Origin: Clarkia xantiana subsp. parviflora
Taxonomy: Eukaryota > Streptophyta > Magnoliopsida > Myrtales > Onagraceae
DNA length: 64,000 nucleotides
Direction: 5' to 3'
Assembly: GCA_036873135.1 (NCBI GenBank)
Contig: JAPTYO010000009.1
Location: 35,852,756-35,916,755, forward strand
In this document: piece after piece, positions 31,594 to 42,944 of the stretch
How positions within the stretch are numbered: position 1 is the first letter of the stretch
How the letters are laid out: each line of letters opens with the position of its first letter
Translations under genes and position numbers: made by a program
Notes under the pieces: generated by a model
Databases searched by the model: none
The model's input: only the letters and a program-made list of their open reading frames with translations
Told to the model about the DNA's origin: nothing

Positions 31594-34521
31594 ATGTCTG
31601 GTAAGATTTCTTCCTCTGATTCCGAAAAAACTGTTAGCATAATTGTTCTTTTATCTCAATCAGTCTTACTCGGACTTTTCCAAAAATCAACTGTGCCTTT
31701 TCTTGCCATGATCATTTTCCAGACGGTGAATCCAGTTCTGGGGGGAGAAAGCCCTTCAAGTTTGATTATGGTTGTAATGAGATTTCGGAAACCGCCTAGG
31801 ATGCAGCTCTCCGGGAAGGATGTATTACTTCCACCTGGGAGCCTCGCTACCCCTATCCTCGCCCTCGCATCCCGGGCGACCTTGTGGTCACTCGTCCCCG
31901 GGAAGGGGAGGTATTTGTCTCCGCCGGGCAAGTATTGGCGGGGATCCAATTCACTTTCTGTGGGGATCTAGTCGAGATGTGTGAATATTACAAAACACAT
32001 CCGAATACTTTTTCCCCCCACGCCATCCGTGTGTGGATCGCCTTCCATGTCCTTTGCCTCCGCCAACAGTGGACCTATAGCCTCCGACTTTTCCGGACCT
32101 TCTATGGAATGAAGTGTAATGATGCCGGGGTCTGTGCCTTCTACCCGCGGATGCCTAAATGGAGCAAGGCGCAGCTCTCCCGATATAGCTGGAATGGTGA
32201 CACCTGGAAGGTCGCCAAAGGTCGGCGGCTCATCACTGACTCGGGGCCCGACAACAGTGGGTGGAAGAAGAATTACTTCTTCATTCGGAACAGCTCCATC
32301 CTGTGGCCCCGATGGGAGGTTGGGGCAGACCCTCCTCCCGTTTATCATACTTACTCCGAGGAGGATTTTCAGATTCTCCACTGCATCCAACTCTATCGCT
32401 GGGGGGATTCCTTCGCTCCCCTCGATGCTAACTCCATCGTGGAGTGGGATCTGGTTCTGGCCGGGATCCGTCTCCTCGATGTTGCCTCCGGGGGTCAACT
32501 CTACGACGGCCCCTCCAATGTCGTTCCTTGGGTAATATTCTAATTGCACCTTTGTTTTCGTCTTTGAAGCTAAGAAGGTATCATTGCTGACCAATATCAT
32601 GCTTAAGCAGGCGGAGACCGATGCCGTCCAACGCCCCGCAAGGAAGAGGAAGTCCTCGAAGAGGGCCGCCTCCTCTTCGGCACCTCCATCTGCGGAGGAG
32701 GTCAAGCGGGCCCGGGTGGAGAAGATGGAAAAGATCTTCGACACCCAGACTCCCGAAGAAGGTAAGCAGCTCCGATTAGCAATCCGATAATACAGGAGGC
32801 GTATTCCCGAGGAGTTAATCCTCTCTGATAAGAGAGCCAGGATTGAAGGGATCAAACGCATCCTACAAGGAGAAACTCCCCGCATCCTTAAAGCGGGTTA
32901 TTACAATTATTACGGGAAGGACCAGTATCTCTCCCGTCGCGTCATTTGGTGTAAGGATCCCGATCAACTTCCTGATTATCTTTCTGAAGCTTCTCGTCCT
33001 CCAGCTGCAGGTCAATCGAGAGCTGGAGCTTCAGCAGGGGTGCCACCCTCCGACGCCCGGGTCGGAGAGCCCCTCCTTTCACTTCCTGCCCCGAGAGGAT
33101 CGGGACTGAAGATGCCCCGACGGACGGTCAGTTCCGTCGGGTGGTTGACCTGGACGTTTCTCACTCTTCTGAGAAGGCGAGCGAGGGTCAAGCCCTGATT
33201 CGTCGTCGGGGGGTGAGGCAGACCCCGTTGGAGCCGACTCTCGAGGGGTTGCTTCCATCCTCCCCGCCACAACAGCATTCGCCGATCTTGAGCCTGACTC
33301 CTGAAGGGACGACTGGGTCTCACGGCGGCTCGGAGGCGCGCACCTCCGACACTCAGGTCATCCTTCCTCCTCTCTCGTTAGACGGGAGTTTCTATCAGCT
33401 TTACACCCCCGAGCAGGCGGCGGCTCCCTAGACCCCGATCGAGTCATTGCAAGGGGTCCCGCTCTGTTGGGGCGATGCACCACCGGAACTGGGTCTGCAC
33501 CTGCTGGCAGGTTCAGTTCCGTCATCTTTAAAGCTTCCGCTTTCCTTGGCCCGGGAAGACATCCACACGGACATTCGCGAAATGGCCATTCGTCGTGTGG
33601 AGGTAAGGCTTCCTGTTTTTACACTTAGTATATAAGGTAAAATATTCTCATGTACTAACCTCTTCCTTTCTTTTTTCACAGGAAATGGCGGACCAACACC
33701 GCTGTTTCGGGTACATCCTGGCCCTGGAGGAGGCCCTAGAGCAGGAGCGAGCCAAGGCAGCCCCCGAGGTCTTGGCCAAGCTCGAGGAGGATTTGGCTGC
33801 CTCCGAATCGTCGAGGGGCAAGCTGGTTAAGGAGCAGGCCCTCCTTAACCACAAGATTCGGGACTTCCTGAGGCAGGTCCACGACTTCGAGCGGCTGCTA
33901 AAGCAGGAGCAACAAAAGCTCAAGGAAGAGCAGCAGGGGCGCGCGGAGGATCGGGACAGGCTCGTCCTCGAGAAGAAGGCCCTTGAGGACGTCAAGGCGG
34001 GACTAGAGGCTGAGAAGGTCCTTCTCACCAATCGGTCCCAACAAATGGAGCAGGAGATCGCTGAGTTCCCCATCAAGCTGGCTGAGGCTGAGGCCAAGGG
34101 TCGGGATGATTATCGGGGCTCCGAGGATTTCAAAGTGGACGCGGTGAGGTTCTGTAACGCAGAGATGGAGACCACTCTGCTCAATGCTGTCGAGGAGCTC
34201 CATCTGGAGTATGGCAGTGCCATTGACTTCAACAAGTCTCAGACTCTCGCCCCCTTCGCGGAGAGGTATTTCAGCCTTTCAGAGGAGAGCGACGGGGCCA
34301 GCACCCCCGAGGGGACTGCGGGTGCTGAAGGCATGGTGGAGCCTCCAAGTACAGACCTCCCGACAACTGATCCCACGACAATCGACCCTTCACTGGCTGA
34401 CCTCCAAGGGTCCGATCCTCCTGCGGCCAATCTTCCAGGATCCGATCCTCCGATCGCGGAGCCTTCTGCCACGGACCTCGTGGACTCTGCTCCCCTCGAT
34501 GCTGCCAGGGACCAAGCTTAA
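31594..34521 (+). pseudogene. Antisense gene (aORF) of element 2, decayed
   Basis: It has the same exon layout as 17522-20235: ATGTCTG with donor, a second exon from about 31724, a third from about 32580 (after AAG), and a fourth at 33685-34521. At least three in-frame stops are visible: TAG at about 31798-31800 in the N-terminal domain, TAA at about 32788 (LAIR then stop, where element 1 reads LAIKS), and TAG at about 33430 where element 1 has Trp. A frameshift also affects the third exon around 33000-33140. The C-terminal coiled-coil exon is fully open, and its acidic tail is expanded by repeats of a SDPPAANLPG-like unit. Otherwise the domain order is as described for element 1. Confidence 0.85.
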
Positions 34522-34609
34522 TGCTTTATTTTCGAATCCTTGTAATTTCCTTCTTTTGTCGTGAACCTTTCAGGCCTTTATAATATTAATCCGTTTTGGT
34601 TCCGATTAT

Positions 34610-34980
34610 CGCTGCACCACTTAAGGTGAATTAACCACGCCACTTAAGGCGATTTGATCATACCACTTAGAGTGATTCGATACGTCACTTAAGACATTTT
34701 ACCCACACCACTTAAGGTGATTTAGCCACGCCACTGAAGGCGATTTGTCCACACCACTTAAGGCGATTTATCCACACCACTTAAGGCGATTTAGCCACGC
34801 CACTTAAGGCGATTTATCCACACCACTTAAGGCGATTTATCCACACCACTAAAGGCGATTTATCCACACCACTTAAGGCGATTTAATCGGAAGCAACCTC
34901 TATATTCATTGATGGCTCAAAACCTGTTTATATCAAATCAAAACGATAAATAACTTGCACCACTAAAGACGACTAATATC
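34610..34980. repeat. Tandem array of CCACTTAAGGCGATTTA units in element 2
   Basis: About fifteen units, mostly 23-24 bp (for example CACACCACTTAAGGCGATTT), lie between the antisense gene stop and the integrase end. They occupy the same place as the array at 20436-21083 but have their own consensus, so the arrays have been homogenised within each element. Confidence 0.85.
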
Positions 34981-37900
34981 AAGCATGACATTTCTTCAAG
35001 TGTTCGCCACTAAAAGAATGCTTCAACACATTGCCATCGAGGTCTTCCAACTTATACGCATTTCGAGCTGGAATCCCTACGACCTTATAAGGTCCTTCCC
35101 ATTTAGGTGACATCTTGTTGATCCGATCCAAAAGGGTAAATTCGTTCCGACGCCAGACCAGTTCCCCGACAAAGAACTGTTGAGACTTGACTCGTCGATT
35201 GTAATATCGGGCCGTTGCCAAGCGCATCCGAGCCTGGGCCTCCTCGAAATTTCGCCTCTTCTCTTCGACCAAGTCTAAGTCCAGACGCCTCATTTCATCA
35301 TTCGATAGAGGTTCATAATACCTCGTCTGATGGGATGCCACAGCTATTTCAACGGGAGCAACTGCTTCCGTGCCATAAACAAGGCCAAACGGAGTCTCCC
35401 CAGTCGATCGTTTCGGTGTTTTTCTAACTGCCCAAAGCACATTTTCCAGCTCGTCCAGCCATTTTCCCTTCAAGGCGTGGACCCTCTTCTTCAGGCCATC
35501 CATCACGATCTTGTTGGCTGACTCCACCTGTCAATTGGTTTGAGCATGATGGACCGAGGCTGTCCGATTCTCAATTTTCAGTTCCTCCAGGTACTCCTTC
35601 CACTGGGCCCCGTTAAACGGAGGGCCGTTATCACTGATCAACACCTTAGGGATCCCGTATCTGGATATGATATGGGTCTGGAGGAATTTGAGGATATGGT
35701 TCCCCGTTGTCTTGGCCAATGCTTTAGCCTCTATCCACTTCGAGAAATAATCAATAGCCACAATCAAATATCGGCACTGACCTTTTGCAACCGGAAGGGG
35801 TCCCACCAAATCGATTCCCCATTGCGCGTAGGGCCAAGCACACTTGATGGACGTCAGGTCGGCAGCTGGAGCCACGATATTCGGGGCATACCTCTGGCAA
35901 GCGTCACAGGATCGGACTAGCATCGTTGCCTCCTTATTCATCGAGGGCCAGTAATAGCCCAGATCCAGCACTTTCCTCACGATGGATCGGGCACCTTCAT
36001 GACAAGCCTATTGTCCTTCGTGCACCTCCCTAAGGATCCGATCTGTGTCGGGCTCAGCCACACATTTCAGGTAAGGAGTTAAATACCCCTTTTTATACAG
36101 CTGGTCGTCCATCATCACATAATTGACCGCGATTCGGCGTAATTTGTCGGCTGCTACTTCATCATCGGGGACTGCCCCCGTAGTCAAATACATAGCTATC
36201 GGGATCATCCAAGTGGGCTCCTCCGATCCGGTCTCGATGCCACATACCTCCGATTGATCGGTGACTGACAGGATCACCTTCTCCAAGAAGTGCACCTTCC
36301 GACTTTCATCGAGGGGTGCCCCCAAGGCGTACTTGCTCAAGGCATCTGCTTCCACATTATCCTCCCTCGGGATCGCCTCAATATCGAAGCTCTTGAAACT
36401 CTCCTTCAAAGTTTTCACCTCACGAAGGTACTTTTTCATCATCGGGATCTTTGCTTCGTATCGCCCCTGGACTTGGTTCACAATCAGGCTAGCATCACAC
36501 TTTACCTTTAAGTGACCAACTCCCGTTCCTTTAGCAATATTGAGGCCGGTGATGAGAGCCTCATACTCAGCTTCATTGTTGGTGGCCCTAAACGTCAAGG
36601 GCAAGGCATATCGAAGGGGCTCGCCTCCACCTGGCGGTATCAGTACAAACCCTGCTCCCGATCCTTCTGAATTTGAGGAGCCATCGGTATACATCTCCCA
36701 AGTGTCTTCGTCATCGGGCTGTTCTGACTGCTCATCTATCGGGACCTCCATGGTTGCCCCCTCTACAGGGCCCGCTTCTTCTAGATCGGGGGCTGTAGAC
36801 TCTGCTATGAAATCCGCCAACGCCTGGCCCTTAATAGCCGTTCTCGGAGCAAAGTGAATGCGGAACTCACTAAGCTCGACTGCCCACTTCACTAATCTCC
36901 CCGACGCATCAGGTCGCTTCAAAAAATGTTTCAAGGGCTGATTTTTCAGAACAGTAATCTCATGCGCATGGAAGTAAGGTCTCAGCTTCCGAGCAGTAAC
37001 AATCAACGCATAAAGATACTTCTCAACGGCAGGATAATTCATTTCAGACTTGGCAAGTGCCTTGCTTACATAATAGGCGGGGACTTGGTTACCCTCTACG
37101 ACTTTCACTAAGACAGAGCTAACAGCAAATTCACAAACAGCCAAATACAGATAGAGTGGCTCGCCTGGGATGGGTTTGGCAACGGTGGGAGGGTGCGGAG
37201 GTGTTGCTTGAGTGCCTGGAACGCCTCTTCGCACTTGGCGGTCCACTCAAACTTCTTATTGGCCCTCAGCACTTCAAAGAACGGCATGGATCGGTCGCTT
37301 GCCTTGGACAGGAAGCGATTCATCGCGGCCAATCGGCCATTCAGCACCTGCACCTCCCGATGGTTCGTCGGGGACTTCATCTCCTCGATCGCCTTCAGCT
37401 TCTCAGGGTTCACCTCGATTCCCCTCTGGCTCACCATGAAGCCCAGAAACTTCCCTGAGTGCACTCCGAAGGCACACTTGGTAGAGTTCAAGCGAACTTG
37501 ATAAAGCCTCATCCGCTCAAACGCCGTGGCCAAGTTGTGAGCATGATCCTCGGCCTGTTGGGACTTCACCAGCATGTCGTCCACATAGGCCTCCATCGTT
37601 TTCCCCAACATATCCCCGAACAGCTTGTTCACCATCCTCTGATAAGTTGCACCGACATTGATCAGTCCAAAGGGCATGACATCGTAGTGATATATGTCGC
37701 TATCAGCATAAAAAGCGGTGTAGGGGGCATCCTCCTTGGACATCTTGATCTGATTGTAGCCGGAGTAGGCATCCATAAAACTCAGCAACTCATGTCCCGA
37801 TGTTGCATCCACCAGCTGGTCGATCCTCGGGAGCGGATAGCAATCCTTCGGGCATGCTTTGTTCAGGTCGCGGAAATCAACACATATCCGCCACTTGCCA

Positions 37901-38074
37901 TTGCTCTTCTTCACCAGGATTGGGTTGGCGACCCAGGTCTGGAATCAGAGCTCCTTAATAAATCCAGCATCGAGCAACCTGCCCACCTCTTGCTGGATCA
38001 CGATCTTCTTGTCGGCACCCATCGGGCGCCTTCTCTGTGTAATCGGCTTGATTGCGGGGTCAATCTTCAGCTCA
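34979..38074 (-). pseudogene. pol: Tat element 2 pol remnant: RT, RNase H, integrase
   Basis: It starts abruptly within the segment before RT (ELKIDPAIKPITQRRRPMG). RT runs through KDCYPLPRIDQLVD to YVDDMLV, then RNase H with YTDGSSNSEGSG, then integrase with CDACQRYA, WGIDLVG, ISDNGPPF and VESANK. Visible lesions are TGA at 37945-37947 (CGA in element 1), a frameshift near 37190, TAG at about 36006, and TGA at about 35529 just before QVESAN. RNase H itself is open at the point where element 1 carries TGA. Catalytic residues of RT and integrase are still present, but no protein of useful length can be made. Confidence 0.9.
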
Positions 38075-38732
38075 TGTTGGATCACGGTTGGAACTCCGGC
38101 ACGTTCTTGACGGAAGTCTGAACTCCTTTGCTCCAAGTAATCTTGCAAGAAGGGGATAGACCGGGCGGTGACCCAGAATCCCTCTCCGATGCTTAAATGA
38201 GTATCTCGATGTAGGCAAGCAAGTATGAAAGTATCAGTATGTGAATCAGCGTATCTGAGTTCTGATGTAACTCCTTCCTTTATATAGGGGAGGAGTTACC
38301 CCAGTTACCTGTCGAGGTAAATGCCAGGGGCAGTTAGCCCACGTTTCGCCTTTTCAGGCCACTTTCCCACTACGCTGATAGTGGGCGTGTTTCTCGGCCT
38401 TATCCTCTGGTGGCAAGTCCCGACGGATGTCGGGGACTCCAGAGTTATCTCCTTTGGTCACCGCTTGGGGCCCCTCGTCATCGGGACAGGGCCAACTTCC
38501 TCAGGGATTCAACATCGGGGTCTACTTAAAGGCATATCATCGGGGCCTACTCAAAGGCATATCATCGGGGCCTACTTAAAGGCATATCATCGGGAGCGTT
38601 CAGCTCGTATGTCGGGACCGACCTTGTCGGGACCCCTCGTATTGTCCCTCTAGGCCTCTTTTGGAGCCCAGTGGGCCTACTTCATCGTTTACTCGTCGTT
38701 AATGGGCCTAACGGTTGTACCGAAACCCATCA
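38075..38732 (-). repeat. 5' LTR of element 2
   Basis: The LTR is 658 bp, reading TGTTGGATCACGG to AAACCCATCA on the plus strand. The minus-strand TATA is at about 38278-38287. It lacks the CGTATCTCGGCCACG array of element 1 LTRs and carries instead a triplicated CATATCATCGGGGCCTACT block. It belongs to the same LTR subfamily as 41674-42146. Confidence 0.9.
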
Positions 38733-38734
38733 GA

Positions 38735-39180
38735 GGTGTACCTTGGATGTTTCATCCCCTCAAAATGAACCATTTTCCTCCTTATTTCGACTTGACGACC
38801 AAGGATTTGGAAGCCGTTTCCCTTATCCATCAATATCATAGTTATACAAACTTGGTATCCTATGATTTTAAGGTAACCGATGAGGTTTTCTATCTAGGGC
38901 GGACATTCGATATCTTATACATACTACTTCGGTACGAGTCCTGTCACTCTAATCTGTCCCACTACTTTTCATAGGGGGACTTGCTGATGCTTTCATACCG
39001 CAGGAAATCCAAGGAAAAAAGCGAAAGTCTAGAGCTCTTGATGATTTCTAAGAACCGGCTATCGTTTCTTCGAAGCCTTCTCAGGTACCCACTCACGGTA
39101 GTGCTTCTGGTTCAAAACTGAAGAAATCTCGTTCTTCAAAATTTGAAGCTTCTGCCCCCAAGCCTTATAACGATGACTAA
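38735..39180 (+). pseudogene. Antisense-gene (aORF) remnant, middle part
   Basis: The plus-strand reading VPWMFHPLKMNHFPPYFDLT, followed by KDLEAVSLIHQY, aligns by pattern with the element 1 antisense protein around SIPWPRWEVAADPPPAFHTY and FETLQLIQLYRW. A Lys-rich stretch with basic character follows at about 39005-39040. The left side is cut by the element 2 LTR. It is a distant relative and not a recent copy. Confidence 0.5.
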
Positions 39181-40350
39181 GTTAGTTCACATCACTTTCT
39201 CATTTAAGAAGTTATACTATATCATCTCTTTTGACTTGTTTCATCTTATGATTTACCGTCTTCCTTGAACGTTCAAGGAAGAAGGTGAGTATTATTTTGA
39301 ACAAAGGGAATGGCGTGGTACCTTCTTTTGGATCAAGGATCGTCGAGGCCTATTCTTAGGGAACGAAATTCAGGATGTTACCTTGTGCTCTCTTATGTAT
39401 CTATCTCGACCTTGCTAGGTACATAGTTTCATTTACGAAACTGGTGGCGTTAACCTGAAAAGAGGTGGGGATTTACCCCTGTTTCCACTCTGAAGTTTAA
39501 GTTAGTAATGTATTTGTGAAAATAATAATAATTGTGTTTTTTAATGTATGAAAATACTTGAAGGCATTTATAGGGGATTTTACCGACTTTAAATGACGGC
39601 TATCCTTTGGATGGGGTTTTCTCCTGAGTCGGTACAAGCAGGTGAAAAGCAGTTTACCCCCTCATTATTCCTTAGGAGGGAAGGTTTGGTGAAGTCGATT
39701 GAGATGCTTTCCACCTCAGTATTCCTTAAGAGGAAAGGTTTCCCTAGAGAGGTGATGACAAGTAGGTAGCCACTTGGCCCTATTCCTTAAGAGGAAGAGT
39801 TTCTTCATGAGACTGGGTCGTCGCCTCTTCCCTTTCCTTAGGAGGAAGGGTTTTGTCGAGGGATCTATCCCTTTTCTCAAATGTCGTCTTGATATTCACC
39901 ATCTATTAAGAAATATGTGTCGACCTTTTAGCTTCATCTCTTCATTCTGAATATAAATGGTCGTCGAATTTTACTTTAAGTTTTGATTTTGATAATCGTG
40001 ACTCTCTAGTTATCGACTCCAGACTCTCTCAAATTGTAACCCAACACTTGCCTCCGAGACCTAAGTCGTTGGCCTTATTTTAATAAGGGAATGGGCTTTG
40101 ATTGAGTATTGCTCTTGTATCTTCGAAATCTTTTGTTGGCAGAATCTTTCTTAGAGAATCGGGGCGTCTTCTGTTTCTCCTATCTTCGTGATTGTTGGAA
40201 TAGCTAGTTAAGATGAAGAGTCACCTTCTTTAACATGTCAAATCCCAAAAGGTAACTTTCTTTTGGAGTCTTCATGAGGAATCTTCACCCGAGGTGTCTC
40301 TTCATTTGTGCAGTGATATCAGAAGTTATCGTTTGTCTGTTTAATTCTAG
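39180..40350. other. Non-coding stretch with CCTTAAGAGGAAAGGTTT repeats
   Basis: Four spaced copies of a word like ATTCCTTAAGAGGAAAGGTTT lie between 39660 and 39860. They follow an antisense-gene remnant, as the CCACTTAAGGCGA arrays do in elements 1 and 2. They may be the equivalent array of this diverged element. No gene is seen. Confidence 0.45.
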
Positions 40351-40449
40351 TATAAATAGTGGATTTCAATTTTACTTTCCTTCCACTTGCTCTCTTGCTT
40401 TCAAATTTATTGTTATGCTTTTCGATCTTCATCCTGGCAAATAAGTACA

Positions 40450-40911
40450 ACATGTACTTTATCAACCCTAATTCGCCTCACTCGTGCTCTCCAGAGGACA
40501 AAATTCTTGTTGGAGTCACCACTTATGGTCTACTAAATCCCCTTCAAGAGGCTTCTTTTCCCAAATCTTTGTCCAAAAATCCGATGGCGCCGGGAATTCC
40601 TAAAGGTAAATTTTGGCTTCCTTCCACCCACCCCTTCACAACCCAAGGATAATTAACTCTCGGGCCAAGCTTTCTTGGAAGCGGTGACCTTAGCCAATAT
40701 TATTGATGAGGAATGACCTTTGTATGACAGTAATCCTCATGAACCCAATTTTCCCTTGGCTGGGGAGGTCACCGTTTATACTCAACAAATCGAGGAGGGG
40801 CTTCGATTTCCCTTATGCCCCGATCTCTTAGAGGTCTGTGAACATTATGAGATTCATTCGTGCAAAATTTCGGTGAATGCTCTCCGTTTATTTTTCAGAC
40901 CTAAAATTTGA
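40450..40911 (+). pseudogene. Antisense-gene (aORF) remnant, N-terminal part
   Basis: A TATA word TATAAATAG at 40351 precedes ATG 40450. After a frame break near 40650 the reading GEVTVYTQQIEEGLRFPLCP and DLLEVCEHYEIHSCKISVNALRLF matches the core pattern of the antisense proteins (GEVFVSTGQ, AGIRFPFCG, MCQHYKTHP). The copy stops at about 40905, where unrelated A+T-rich sequence begins. Confidence 0.6.
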
Positions 40912-41673
40912 TCTACGGCGATTTACGTTTTGAAAACGCGGATTTTGATAAGAGTCGCCACTAGTTAATTATTAGGCTAACTAGAATTCCAAATTACCTA
41001 AGCGAATAACGAATTAAACACCTAGGTATAAAATCGGTATGCGATCAGAAATTCGAATTCGGGGGTCCTATTACGAAATCAAAACACAAGTTAATAATCT
41101 CGCCCTTTCGGTACTCAACTCACAAATTCGTCATTTTTATACTTTTAAATATATATAACCTTAATTAATTAAAAAAGAGTAACATAATTATTCAATTTCA
41201 TCACTAATCACATCATCTTACCTGCTTAAAAAACAACATAACACGTTGCTTAATAATATATGTATAAAGTTAGTAAATATTATAATAATATAATTAATCA
41301 TAGAATTACCTTAAGGAGCAGACATAGTACAAATGAAAGTACCCAGTAGCAAGGACAACGACGACCTTGGAAGCGGAGTTGAACGGAATCAGATGTAGGA
41401 TCGGAGATCGGAAACCGACAACGGCGGAATCAGAGAGGGCCATCAGAGTTATACAGCAGCGGGACAATGTCTCTCCTCATCGTCTTCTCTTTCATCACCA
41501 AGAACAGCGGTTTCCGGCGGCTTCGACAAGGACAACAAGATCGACCGGACGGGGTGGAGCTCGGTGGTTTGAAATCGGAATTGAGACGAGTATATGTACG
41601 GTGAACGAATGTCAGAGATATGGGTTGCCGGAACGAGGTCGTCTGGACGGGGTGAACTAAGCATGGTGAATGT
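40912..41673. other. A+T-rich stretch followed by a G+C-balanced non-repeat segment
   Basis: Positions 40912-41330 are A+T-rich, with the word AAGAGTCGCCACTAGTTAAT, as in some plant LTRs. Positions 41340-41670 have a coding-like composition and a minus-strand open frame (ending at 41449) with the segment ETAVLGDEREDDEE. I cannot assign a family, so this may be another captured gene piece. Confidence 0.3.
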
Positions 41674-42146
41674 TGGATCATGGTTGGAACTCCGGTACGT
41701 TCTTGACGGAAGTCCGAACTCCTTCGCTCCAAGTAATCCTGCAAGAAGGGGATAGACCGGGCGGTGACCCAGAATCCCTCTCCGATGCTTAAATGAGTAT
41801 CTCGATGCAGGCAACCAAGTATCAGTATGTAAGTATGTGAACGTATCAATCCTGAGGTAACTCCTTCCTTTATATAGGGGAAGGGTTACCTCAGTTACCT
41901 GTTTGGGATAACTGCCACGTTCCGTTTATCTCGGCCAATAACCCACGCTCTGTATTTTCCGGCCCCTTCCCCACTATGTTGATAGTGGGCATGTTTCTCG
42001 GCCTCGTGCTCTGGTGGCAAGTCCCGACGGAAGTCGGGGACTCCAGAGTTATCTCCTTTGGTCACCGCTCGGGGCCCCTCGTCATCAGGAAGGGGCCAGC
42101 ATTCTCAGGGATTTAATATCAGGGCCTACTTAAAGGCATAAAATCG
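41674..42146 (-). mobile_element. Truncated LTR of the element 2 subfamily
   Basis: It begins TGTTGGATCATGG and follows the element 2 LTR through the GGGATAGACCGGGCGGTGACC block, TATA (minus, 41871-41880) and GGGGCCCCTCGTCATC. It breaks off inside the CATATCATCGGG block at about 42146, where another LTR begins. No internal region is attached. Confidence 0.85.
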
Positions 42147-42944
42147 GGTGTAGTGGTGGTCTCGAACCCTCTGGGGGAGGCTCGTGACCCTTTGAGTGTC
42201 CACTAGCGGTCATCCTTCTCGTAATCGCCAGGCTTTTTGTTAAATCACGAAGGACGAGGCCAATGATAGGACAAGCTCGTCGGGGGTTCCGAACTAGACG
42301 ACCTTGCATCGAGTCGAGTTCCTATCCTCTTCGTGTTTCTTCTTCCAAGCCATCTGATTACCTGCAAGAAGGATTGCGCAAGAGGCGGGGGAGGGGGGGG
42401 GTGTCTCTGGCGAACCCTCTCCGATGCTAAAGTTAGAACCAGGTTCTAGAGAGATAAAGTAGAGAGAAGGTAGAACAATGTTGCCAAAGATGTTGAGATG
42501 TTGTAAAATGAAGAATGCTTCTTCCTATTTATAGACTTCGAGAATTGTATGGGTGGGGCCCGTGTAAAAAGGGTTGTTCCGTAAATAGGTGGAGGGAAAT
42601 TTCGTAAATAGGTAGAGTCCCGGGTGTAAGATAACAGGGGTTCGGGGTCGGACGCGGGATGTGTCGACCCCGGGACGCTGGATCGGTCCGGTGTCATTGC
42701 ACCGGACCCGGTCCGTACTGCTGGTACCGGACTGGTCCGGTGCCACCAGACGGGTCCGGTGCCACCAGACGGGTCCGGTGCCACCAGACTGGTCCGGTAC
42801 CAATAGTATGGACCAGTCCGATACCAATGGTACCTGACTATTCTGGTAACGCGATACCGGACTAGTGTTCGGAAAATGAAGGCCTTAACCTCTTACCGTG
42901 TTCGGAGTCGACGGTGCGACCATGTCGAGCCTTAATGAGATCCA
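42147..42944 (-). mobile_element. LTR fragment of another Tat-type family
   Basis: It starts TGTAGTGGTGG and contains GAACCCTCTCCGATGC (about 42412), the block seen near the R/U5 part of the other LTRs here. A minus-strand TATA (TATTTATAG, about 42529-42537) follows. Its far end is cut by the copia LTR at 42945. No internal sequence is attached, and it could be a solo or partial LTR. Confidence 0.6.
42715..42835. repeat. 18-bp tandem repeat GGTCCGGTGCCACCAGAC
   Basis: About five units lie in the U3 side of the 42147 LTR fragment, several of them exact. The unit contains the near-palindrome TCCGGTGCCACCGG-like core. It is low-copy and local. Confidence 0.8.

Larger units (their letters stand above)
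30730..38732 (-). mobile_element. Deleted Tat-lineage LTR retrotransposon (element 2)
   Basis: The minus-strand order is 5' LTR (38075-38732), then directly the middle of pol (38074-34979), a tandem array, a plus-strand antisense gene (31594-34521), the PPT (about 31092-31103) and a truncated 3' LTR (about 30730-31091). PBS, gag and protease are absent. Pol sequence AATCTTCAGCTCATG runs straight into the LTR start TGTTGGATCAC. It is a close relative of element 1 but carries many stops and frameshifts, so it is older or less constrained. Confidence 0.9.

Noticed and set aside
41367..41849. Candidate host gene on either strand
   Set aside because: The composition is gene-like but no domain is recognised and the minus frame runs into LTR sequence; listed only as unassigned.
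42659..42865. Open frame rich in RCHQTGPVP repeats
   Set aside because: Produced by the 18-bp GGTCCGGTGCCACCAGAC repeat.
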